This document shows, piece by piece, positions 37,418-43,794 of a stretch of DNA of 64,000 bases. The position numbers were made by a program, and so were the translations under genes. This stretch comes from Glaciimonas sp. CA11.2 (GTDB taxonomy: Bacteria; Pseudomonadota; Gammaproteobacteria; Burkholderiales; Burkholderiaceae_D), in the NCBI RefSeq assembly GCF_034314045.1, contig NZ_JAVIWL010000001.1, positions 2,046,001 through 2,110,000 on the forward strand, given 5' to 3'. The number at the start of each line of letters is the position of its first letter. Position 1 is the first letter of the stretch. The notes beneath the pieces were generated by a model. That model saw nothing but the letters and a program-made list of their open reading frames with translations. It searched no databases and had not been told where the DNA came from.

Positions 37418-38173
37418 TTAGTCCGCGATTGAGTAGGCAACTGGACCAGCAACCGACGCGCCTTTGATGCCGTGACGTTTGAGGGCAGCGGCGACGAATC
37501 CGCACGATTTCATTTGCTCGACGAAATCACTGAGAAATGTTGCCGCATCGGCATTGCGACTTTTTGGTAGACCCATCGCCTGTTGAATCACCATGAAACG
37601 CTGGTCGAGTAGACGCAGGCCACCAGCCCGCGCCGCATCGGATTCTAACTGTTGCTTGACTCCCGCGGCAACCTCCGCGCGCTCCTTCAAAAAAGTGTCG
37701 ACCACGGTGGGTGACGACGGTGCGCGCACGATGGTCGCTTGCTTTAGTTCGCGGGTTAAATACAGATCATAAGCACTGCCTTTGCCTACGACTATGCGGT
37801 TCTGAGCGATATCGACTTGCGCGTTGGAGGTGATTGGCGAATCTTGCTTCACCAAATAAAAACCTTCAATCAGGACATACGCGGCAGTGAAGGCAATGTC
37901 GGCGCCACGCACCGGATCAATGGCAAAAAATCCGATGTCAGCTTGTTCGGCCGCGACCGCCTCGACCGACTTCCCGGCTGTGTCGAATACAATCAACTCT
38001 AGTTCTGCACCGAGTAATGCTGCGAATTCTCTGGCAAGATCGACTGAAACGCCTTGTGCGCCTTGTGCGTCATCCGCATGCGCCAGAATTGGATTGCCGA
38101 GGTTGATCGAAGCACGTAATTTTCCGGTAGGCGTAAAAGCGTCTCGGATTGCCGGTGTCAGCGCCAAGGTCAT
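37418..38173 (-). CDS. solute-binding-like protein (SBP family 3) without signal peptide
   Basis: Amino-acid-binding-type fold: GKLRASINLGNPILA, GVSVDLAREFAALLGAELELI, QADIGFFAIDPVRGADIAFTAAY and a C-terminal lobe with EQMKSCGFVAAALKRHG. 251 aa. No hydrophobic N-terminal signal is present: it starts MTLALTPAIRDAFTPTG and enters the fold directly, so it appears cytoplasmic. An AGGAG-like ribosome binding site lies just upstream of the ATG. No permease or ATPase genes are adjacent. May be a cytoplasmic ligand sensor or a re-purposed binding protein; function unknown. Confidence 0.8.
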   Translation of the reverse strand: MTLALTPAIRDAFTPTGKLRASINLGNPILAHADDAQGAQGVSVDLAREFAALLGAELELIVFDTAGKSVEAVAAEQADIGFFAIDPVRGADIAFTAAYVLIEGFYLVKQDSPITSNAQVDIAQNRIVVGKGSAYDLYLTRELKQATIVRAPSSPTVVDTFLKERAEVAAGVKQQLESDAARAGGLRLLDQRFMVIQQAMGLPKSRNADAATFLSDFVEQMKSCGFVAAALKRHGIKGASVAGPVAYSIAD

Positions 38174-38490
38174 CGTTGTTCTCCTTCTGTAATGGGTGCG
38201 TTAATGCATTGACACATGTTGATCTGTTATTTTTGATGCACGGAAGATATTCCGCCGTTTCCGTGCGCACTGCATAAAGCCGATAATAGCACTTGGATTC
38301 AGGCCGATCCGCATTAGGCAACTCTTTAGTAATTAACCCAATGTTATGTTGCAGCCAACGTCATTCTTGTCCAGATCGAGGATTAAATTTTAAAATGGGC
38401 AGTGTAAAATCGCCCTCGATGGAACATTTGGTAAGGGAATAAACGCTGTAAACTTGATAAATAGTTAAATTGCGCGAGTACAATACAGTT
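38174..38490. other. divergent intergenic region
   Basis: About 315 bases between divergent genes, probably holding both promoters; nothing specific was recognised. Confidence 0.35.
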
Positions 38491-38709
38491 ATGAACATTT
38501 CGCTACAGGAACTCGAAGAAGCCATTAATTATTGGCGTTTGCAACGCCCAGCGATTGGTGAGGAATGCGCGTTGTCACCCGAGGTCAACGCGTTGGCGAC
38601 CGTCTATGCATTGATGATTTTCAATCAGATATCGACTGTTTCGCTGGATACGATCGACGGCATTGCGCAAAAGCTGATCGCAGCCTGGCGAAATCAGCGA
38701 GCGGCTTGA
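38491..38709 (+). CDS. small DUF3717-type protein
   Basis: 72-aa soluble helical protein of a type common in Burkholderiales (DUF3717): MNISLQELEEAINYWR, ALSPEVNALATVYALMI, KLIAAWR. The ATG at 38491 is preferred; an in-frame TTG at 38470 would add seven residues. Function unknown. Confidence 0.8.
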   Translation: MNISLQELEEAINYWRLQRPAIGEECALSPEVNALATVYALMIFNQISTVSLDTIDGIAQKLIAAWRNQRAA

Positions 38710-38780
38710 GCTATTTTTACCGCCGTCGCCAACTTTAACCAAGACTACGCGTTGACCTCATTAGAGCGAACTTAGCCTCA

Positions 38781-40304
38781 TTAAGCCGTCAAATGTCGCG
38801 CTTGCCGCTGCGGTGCAACTGTTGGTGCATGCTCTTTGGCGATGCTCGGCTTTGGCGTATTGGGTAGTTTTGGCGGTTGACCGGCGTAATCCGTACTGAG
38901 TACCGCGTTCACCGTCGCGTCACTCAAGCCTTGCAAGCGCAACCATTGGCCGACTAATCCCGCCAATCGGTCCATCGCGATCCGATGTGTCGCATCGGTT
39001 TTTCCATACAGCCAATCCGAAAACGCCATAAAACTAAAGAATGGCGTATCGCCGAGAATGATCGGCAGCGTGTGGGAAAAACGTCCAGAATTGGCCACCA
39101 GATCCCAATAACGTGAAAACCGGACTAGTCGCTGCATGGTGGCAAAGTCGATCAGGTTGGTGGCGAGAATGGTGTACGGCGGATGTGGATCAAAGACCAG
39201 TCCGAAAGTCTGGGTATGGCGAATGATGGGCGTGCCGCGCAAACGTTTTAAGATGCCGAACTGGATTTCGTGCGGTTCCAGCGCCACCAGTTTGTCGAAG
39301 CCCTGTGCAAAACTGTCGACATCTTCGCCGGGCAGACCTGCGATCAAATCGACGTGTAAATGGGCGTGTGATTCAGTAATCAGCCAGCGGATATTGTCGG
39401 CAGCTTTCTGGTTATTTTGTTTGCGGCTGACCAGCGCCTGGACTTCCGGATTAAAGCTTTGGATACCGATTTCAAATTGCAGTGCACCGGCGGGAAATTT
39501 GGTAATTGCCTCTTTCAACGCATCCGGCAAATGATCGGGGACTAATTCAAAATGAGCGAACACCGGATCATCTGGATTTGCAGCTAGTTTATCGAGAAAA
39601 AATTGCAGAATCTTGAGACTGGTTTTGACATTGAGATTAAAAGTACGGTCGACGAATTTGAACAAGCGCGCACCACGCGCATGCAGTGATTCCAGCTCGG
39701 CCAGAAAATTGTCGAGCGCGAATGGCCACGCGGTTTTATCCAGTGCCGATAAGCAAAATTCACACTTGAACGGGCAGCCGCGCGAGGCTTCGACATACAG
39801 GGTGCGGTGGGCGATGTCATGGTCACTGTAAAGTGAATACGGCAGGGCGATATCTTCCATCGGCGGCTGTTTGCCGATATGCGTTTTCATCAGCGGTTTG
39901 GGGCCGTTAATGATTTGCTGACAAAGGTCGGGGAAGGTGATGTCGCCCCATCCGGTGACCAGGTAATCAGCCAGTTTGACGATCTGTTGCTGTTCTGACT
40001 CATAAGATACTTCCGGGCCGCCAAGTACGATCACGATCTCGGGAGCGACACATTTCAGCATCGCTACTACCTTGGTGCACTCTTCGATGTTCCAGATGTA
40101 GACGCCAAATCCGATAATGGTGGTGCTGCCATCGGTGGCCTTGTGGGCTATCAGTTTTTCGACGATGTCAGTGGTTTTTGCACCGATGACGAATTCGTGG
40201 AGATGGGTTTGCTCACGCAGTGCGCCCATATTGGCTTGCAGGTAACGTAAGCCGAGCGAGGCGTGGGAGTAACGCGCGTTTAAAGTGGACAACAGGATGG
40301 TCAT
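38781..40304 (-). CDS. B12-binding radical SAM protein
   Basis: N-terminal cobalamin-binding-like domain (LNARYSHASLGLRYLQ, IVLGGPEVSYE), then a radical SAM core with CX3CX2C in RGCPFKCEFC (about Cys177, 181 and 184), the EIGIQSFNPEV and DLIAGLPGED segments, and a C-terminal DUF4080-like region. 507 aa from the ATG at 40304; an in-frame GTG at 40343 would add 13 residues. The last 30 residues are Pro/Gln/Lys-rich. Substrate unknown; such proteins do methyl transfer or other radical chemistry. Single gene, not obviously linked to the peptide cluster next to it, although radical SAM enzymes can modify peptides. Confidence 0.88.
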   Translation of the reverse strand: MTILLSTLNARYSHASLGLRYLQANMGALREQTHLHEFVIGAKTTDIVEKLIAHKATDGSTTIIGFGVYIWNIEECTKVVAMLKCVAPEIVIVLGGPEVSYESEQQQIVKLADYLVTGWGDITFPDLCQQIINGPKPLMKTHIGKQPPMEDIALPYSLYSDHDIAHRTLYVEASRGCPFKCEFCLSALDKTAWPFALDNFLAELESLHARGARLFKFVDRTFNLNVKTSLKILQFFLDKLAANPDDPVFAHFELVPDHLPDALKEAITKFPAGALQFEIGIQSFNPEVQALVSRKQNNQKAADNIRWLITESHAHLHVDLIAGLPGEDVDSFAQGFDKLVALEPHEIQFGILKRLRGTPIIRHTQTFGLVFDPHPPYTILATNLIDFATMQRLVRFSRYWDLVANSGRFSHTLPIILGDTPFFSFMAFSDWLYGKTDATHRIAMDRLAGLVGQWLRLQGLSDATVNAVLSTDYAGQPPKLPNTPKPSIAKEHAPTVAPQRQARHLTA

Positions 40305-40514
40305 AATGGGCTTGGCAGACGCGCAATAAGCTAATTGATGCACGATTTTACGCGTCTTAGGACCGCATTGTGTTTTGTCGTGTTAATACGGGCAATGGAA
40401 TTGAGGTGTAGAGAATGACCGGCATGGACTTTCGCCCTGATTTATTCCAGATGTAAGGGTGATGGGGACGTTTTGCTAACGGCGGGCACCGTTAGCTTAT
40501 GTTACCAAGTTGAC

Positions 40515-40712
40515 TTAACTTCTGGGCTGTTGACGATGCCTTGCCCGGAGTTCGTGGGCGCTCATGAGCGTTCCCTTCAAATCGAAAACTGCCGCGGCCG
40601 CTTCTTGGTTTAAATTGTTAAAAGCACCATGTAAAGTATCCAATAGAACCTCTGGTCCAGCAAAAGCATTCAGCGCAGAGATTTCCAGTTCGATCAAATT
40701 ATCATGTTTCAT
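40515..40712 (-). CDS. leader peptide-type small protein with GP in place of double glycine
   Basis: 65 aa. The first 19 residues MKHDNLIELEISALNAFAG align with the double-glycine leaders of the two peptides upstream (pattern MKxxNLIxLxxxxLxAxAG), with hydrophobic residues at -12, -7 and -4. The cleavage position reads Gly-Pro rather than Gly-Gly, which should hinder C39 processing. The remainder (EVLLDTLHGAFNNLNQ... to RARHRQQPRS) is unrelated to the other cores and has a basic tail. A GAGGT ribosome binding site precedes the ATG. Could be a third precursor, a decayed one, or a regulator/immunity peptide using the leader for recognition. Confidence 0.6.
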   Translation of the reverse strand: MKHDNLIELEISALNAFAGPEVLLDTLHGAFNNLNQEAAAAVFDLKGTLMSAHELRARHRQQPRS

Positions 40713-40838
40713 GGGTTTTACCTCAGGGATGGTACATGCAGTGTTTCGGTGAAAGAGGCTTTAAGACGTATTCACTCCGCGCACGATGCGCATAGTTTCC
40801 TTTCTTTAATGCGTATGCAAAATCCCTGTTCCAACACA

Positions 40839-40874
40839 AACCCCATCCGGCCCGGCGCCAGGCTGGATGGGGTT
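40839..40874 (-). terminator. hairpin downstream of peptide gene 1
   Basis: 14-bp stem AACCCCATCCGGCC / GGCTGGATGGGGTT with one mismatch or G-U pair and an 8-base loop. It lies about 60 bases past the first double-glycine peptide gene and is conserved in the second repeat unit. On the minus strand it is followed by TTTGTGTT, a weak U-tract; terminator or processing stem. Confidence 0.6.
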
Positions 40875-40935
40875 GAGTATAAATGCCAGCATGTCTTTAT
40901 GCGTATTGCCTACCCTATTTGAGAATGTTTAGATT

Positions 40936-41136
40936 TTATAAAAGCGGGGAGGATGGAACGTTACGGACAAAGTCAGTAGCTTCGTTTAAAGTATCCGTTA
41001 AGTATTCACTTATAACGGGAAGTTTAATATCATTAACCAGGCCTAGGCTCTGACTCACGATAGACTTATTACTAGCGCCGCCCGCGACAGCATCCAGTTC
41101 CCAGACTTGCAATGCGATTAGATTGCCATTCTTCAT
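40936..41136 (-). CDS. double-glycine-leader peptide precursor 1
   Basis: 66 aa, too small for many gene finders. The leader MKNGNLIALQVWELDAVAGG fits the consensus for C39-peptidase substrates exactly: Leu -12, Glu -8, Leu -7, Val -4, Gly -2, Gly -1. The predicted mature peptide is 46 residues (ASNKSIVSQSLGLVNDIKLP... to PSSPLL), without Cys. The ATG at 41136 follows AAGGTG at 41143-41148 with a 6-base gap; the GTG at 41145 is part of that ribosome binding site region. It is divergent from the exporter operon at 42.5-47.4 kb, which should cleave and export it. Probably a bacteriocin-like or signalling peptide. Confidence 0.82.
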   Translation of the reverse strand: MKNGNLIALQVWELDAVAGGASNKSIVSQSLGLVNDIKLPVISEYLTDTLNEATDFVRNVPSSPLL

Positions 41137-41142
41137 GATATT

Positions 41143-41155
41143 CACCTTTTAGGTG
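41143..41155 (-). promoter_or_regulatory. ribosome-binding-site hairpin of peptide gene 1
   Basis: CACCT-AAA-AGGTG, a 5-bp stem whose 3' arm contains the Shine-Dalgarno sequence. The identical element precedes peptide gene 2. It could restrict translation until melted. Confidence 0.45.
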
Positions 41156-41253
41156 GTTAAAAAACTGTTGTCGATAAACGTTTTGTCAATGATGGTCACT
41201 GCTGCGCACCGAGTGCTACTTACGCCTTGTTTATAAAGTGTAAGGAAGTTTAT

Positions 41254-41400
41254 TCAGGCTTTAAAAGCAGATGGCCCACCCAACGCGAAACTGCTTTTAC
41301 CCGAGATTTTTTTCGATGTCGATATGTAGATTCGTCGATATGATCTGGCGTAAAAATCCTGTGCTGAGATTTCCAGTTTGATCAAATTGTCATGCTTCAT
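41254..41400 (-). CDS. chimeric 48-aa ORF created at the duplication junction
   Basis: Minus-strand ORF starting MKHDNLIKLEISA, the duplicated start of the leader gene at 40712, with its GAGGT ribosome binding site intact. After codon 13 it runs into what is upstream non-coding sequence of peptide gene 1 and ends ...ALGGPSAFKA at 41254. Most likely a truncated by-product of the tandem duplication. Whether it is translated is unknown; a GG occurs by chance near its end. Confidence 0.4.
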   Translation of the reverse strand: MKHDNLIKLEISAQDFYARSYRRIYISTSKKISGKSSFALGGPSAFKA

Positions 41401-41528
41401 GCGTTTCACCTCAGGTATGGTTCATGCAGTGTTTTGGTGAAAGAGGCTTTAAGCCGTATTCACTCCGCGCACTATGCGCATAGTTTCCTTTCTTTAATAC
41501 GTATGCAAAATCCCTGTTACAACACAAT

Positions 41529-41560
41529 CCCCATCCGGCCCGGCGCCAAGCTGGATGGGG
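41529..41560 (-). terminator. hairpin downstream of peptide gene 2
   Basis: CCCCATCCGGCC / AGCTGGATGGGG with an 8-base loop, the second copy of the stem at 40839-40874. It follows peptide gene 2 by about 60 bases on the minus strand. Confidence 0.55.
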
Positions 41561-41620
41561 TTGAGTACAAATGCCAGCATGTCTTTATGCGTATCGCCTA
41601 TTCTATGTGGAGATATTTTT

Positions 41621-41833
41621 TTATAAGAGAGGGGAGAATGGAGCGGCACGGACTACTTTAGTGACCCCTTCTACCTTATCTGCTATGTATTGGGTTAGGT
41701 CGGCTGGAGAATTGGGAAGTTTAATATCATTGACCAGGCCTAGGCTCTGACTCAAGATATGCTTATTACTAGCGCCCCCACCGACAGCATCCAGTTCCCA
41801 GACTTGCAGTGCGATTAGATTGCCATTCTTCAT
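41621..41833 (-). CDS. double-glycine-leader peptide precursor 2
   Basis: 70 aa paralogue of precursor 1. The leader MKNGNLIALQVWELDAVGGG differs only by Ala-to-Gly at -3. Predicted mature peptide 50 residues. Its first 20 residues (ASNKHILSQSLGLVNDIKLP) nearly match peptide 1, the middle (NSPADLTQYIADKVEGVTKV) is different and four residues longer, and the end again is SPLL. The ATG at 41833 has the same AAGGTG site with the same hairpin. This gene is the closest to the exporter operon and probably shares the intergenic control region. No Cys, so not a lantibiotic or thiopeptide type. Confidence 0.83.
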   Translation of the reverse strand: MKNGNLIALQVWELDAVGGGASNKHILSQSLGLVNDIKLPNSPADLTQYIADKVEGVTKVVRAAPFSPLL

Positions 41834-41839
41834 GATATT

Positions 41840-41852
41840 CACCTTTTAGGTG
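41840..41852 (-). promoter_or_regulatory. ribosome-binding-site hairpin of peptide gene 2
   Basis: Second identical copy of CACCT-AAA-AGGTG immediately before the peptide 2 start, masking the Shine-Dalgarno sequence. Confidence 0.45.
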
Positions 41853-42536
41853 GTTAAAAAACTGTTGTCGATAAACGCTTTGTCACTGATCGTCAATACG
41901 GTCACTGCCTGCTGCTTCCTCCAGGTTCGCAAGGGCGGAAGGAGTTCTATTCCAGCTTAAAAAACAAATGGTGTTTTTTAGTGTGACAGTTTGCATACCG
42001 GAGATTTTTTCTCGATGTCGATTTGTGGATCGGTCAGCATGTTCTGGCGTGCAAATCATGTGAAGTGATGCGAGGTAATAACCTGTGATAAATAACAGGT
42101 TTCTCTTGCCGCTCAACATGATCGGGATGCGTTTATTTTGTCGGTGATACCAGCAAAGTTTAAGTCTACGGCAGGAACAATAGATTTAGGATAGAACAAA
42201 AAAATATTTCCACAAGGAAAATTATTTGCTTTAGATAGAATTATTTTGGTGACTCGATCAGTTGCAAATTCGGGATAAGTATTTCGAGGTTATTGACAGA
42301 TTTTCTCGGCATATACAGACCCTGTTTCAGGGTCTGTATATGCCCATCAATTTCTTGGAATGCCATAAAATATTATTTCCATTGAGAAATTTTACGAGTT
42401 AATATTCAGTGTCGGTTGGCAACCTAAGCGTCAAAAAATTTCTCCGAATATTTGCGGAATCAACCGTTTTCATGCGAGGCTAAAACGCGCCACGGCGCAG
42501 CATTCCTTTACTTCATTTCATCGATCCACGTTGCCT
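41853..42536. other. divergent control region between peptide genes and exporter operon
   Basis: About 680 bases. The left ~220 bases are the conserved upstream region of the repeat unit, shared with 41156-41365. The middle is AT-rich and holds the strong hairpin at 42308-42344. Promoters for peptide gene 2 (minus) and the exporter (plus) should be here. A 78-codon minus frame (41883-42119) overlaps the repeated non-coding region and is not called. Confidence 0.5.
42308..42344. repeat. perfect 17-bp inverted repeat upstream of the exporter operon
   Basis: GGCATATACAGACCCTG, TTT loop, CAGGGTCTGTATATGCC. A 17-bp perfect stem is exceptional. No T-run follows on either strand, so it is not a standard terminator. 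It may be a regulator binding site (long dyad), an mRNA leader structure, or an insertion relic. Confidence 0.85.
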
Positions 42537-43781
42537 ATGCCTCTATTTCGAGAACAAGCGATAGCCGCTCAACAGGCTAACTATCTGAATGGAATCATAT
42601 TGATTCGACCGCTGTCAATGTCAGTTCTGACAGGTTGCGCATTCATACTGGCGTTGCTGCTCGGAGCGTTTTTGACTTGGGGCAGTTATACCCGTCACAG
42701 CACCGTAACGGGCCAATTAATTCCAACGTCCGGTTTTATCAAAGTCTATGCAATGCAGCCCGGCATCGTGGTCGAAAAGCGGGTGACCGAGGACAGTAAT
42801 GTCATCGCTGGCGAAGTGTTGTACGTATTGTCGGGCGAGCGCGACAGCAGTAGCGGTGGCCCTACACAAGCGGCTATCAGCGCCGCAGTAATACAACGAC
42901 AGGTCAGTCTGCAAAGCGAGTTACAAGCCATGCGAAGTTTGCAGCAGCAAGAGCGTGGCGCATTAATCATCAAGATTACTGGCACGGATGCGCAACGTCA
43001 AAATCTTGCTGGTCAGATCGACGGTCAGCGCGCCCGTGTCGCACTTGCGCAACTGACAGAAGCGCGATATCACGGCTTGCTGAAACAGGATTTTATTTCT
43101 CAGGAACAGTGGCAGCAAAAGCAGGAAGAATTGCTTGATCAGCGCAATCGCCAGCAAAGTCTGGAGCGTGATCGTATAAGCGTTGTGATCGAACTTGCGG
43201 CGCAACGGAATGCACTTGGCGCTTTGTCTTTGCAGCAGCAGAATCAGTCAGCACAGATCGAGCGTAGCTTAAGTAACGCCTCGCAGGAATTGAGCGAAAG
43301 TGAAGCGCGTCGGCGGTTGGTAGTTAAGGCCCCTCAAGCGGGGAGGGTAACTGCAGTGTTGGCCGAAATGGGACAAACCATAGACCCGACCCACCCCTTG
43401 CTCAGCATCGTCCCATCGGGCGTTAGTTTGCGCGCTGAGCTTTATGCGCCGAGCCGCTCAATCGGTTTTGTGCGCGTCGGTGATCAGGTGTCGTTGCGTT
43501 ACTCAGCTTATCCCTATCAAAAATTTGGACATCAACGCGGTACCGTAGAAACGGTGGCGCTCACTACTTTATCTGGGAGCGAATTGGGCGGCACCGCCAG
43601 CGGTGCAAAAGAGCCCTTGTACCGTATCACCGTGGCATTGCAAAACCAATCCGTACGCGCCTATGGAAGTCCGCAACCATTGCTGGCGGGTATGTCGCTA
43701 GAGGCCGATATCGCGCAAGAAAAAAGACATTTGTATGAATGGGTGCTTGAGCCGTTATATACATTGATAGGAAAACGCTGA
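42537..43781 (+). CDS. HlyD-family membrane fusion protein of peptide exporter (CvaA-like)
   Basis: Periplasmic adaptor linking the C39 ABC exporter to the TolC-type channel. A single N-terminal membrane segment lies at about residues 30-52 (VLTGCAFILALLLGAFLTWG). A barrel-sandwich half (VTGQLIPTSGFIKVYAMQPG), a long Gln-rich coiled coil (~105-260), the second lipoyl half (VVKAPQAGRVTAVLAEMGQT) and a C-terminal beta domain follow. 414 aa, close to CvaA of microcin V. ATG 42537 is preferred to in-frame TTG 42531. First gene of a three-gene operon. Confidence 0.92.
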   Translation: MPLFREQAIAAQQANYLNGIILIRPLSMSVLTGCAFILALLLGAFLTWGSYTRHSTVTGQLIPTSGFIKVYAMQPGIVVEKRVTEDSNVIAGEVLYVLSGERDSSSGGPTQAAISAAVIQRQVSLQSELQAMRSLQQQERGALIIKITGTDAQRQNLAGQIDGQRARVALAQLTEARYHGLLKQDFISQEQWQQKQEELLDQRNRQQSLERDRISVVIELAAQRNALGALSLQQQNQSAQIERSLSNASQELSESEARRRLVVKAPQAGRVTAVLAEMGQTIDPTHPLLSIVPSGVSLRAELYAPSRSIGFVRVGDQVSLRYSAYPYQKFGHQRGTVETVALTTLSGSELGGTASGAKEPLYRITVALQNQSVRAYGSPQPLLAGMSLEADIAQEKRHLYEWVLEPLYTLIGKR

Positions 43782-43794
43782 TGAAAGTTCGTTG

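Larger units (their letters stand above)
40670..42070. repeat. tandem segmental duplication (two units of about 0.7 kb) carrying the peptide genes
   Basis: Unit 1 is about 40670-41365 and unit 2 about 41366-42070; the offset is 697 bases between the peptide ATGs and 688 between the MKHDNLI starts. Each unit holds, from right to left, a conserved upstream region (with CGAGATTTTTTTCGATGTCG-like sequence), a ribosome-binding-site hairpin, a double-glycine peptide gene, a terminator-like hairpin and an MKHDNLI leader start. The stretches 40738-40915 and 41422-41600 differ at only about ten positions by eye. The junction lies in codon ~13 of the MKHDNLI gene copy. Confidence 0.8.

Noticed and set aside
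38781..40304. Radical SAM protein as the modifying enzyme of the adjacent peptides
   Set aside because: It resembles a widespread stand-alone B12-binding family, has no peptide-recognition or SPASM domain visible, and the peptides have no Cys; proximity alone is not enough.
41883..42119. 78-codon minus-strand frame upstream of peptide gene 2 as another precursor
   Set aside because: It overlaps the repeated non-coding upstream region, has no double-glycine leader, and the equivalent sequence in unit 1 does not keep the frame.
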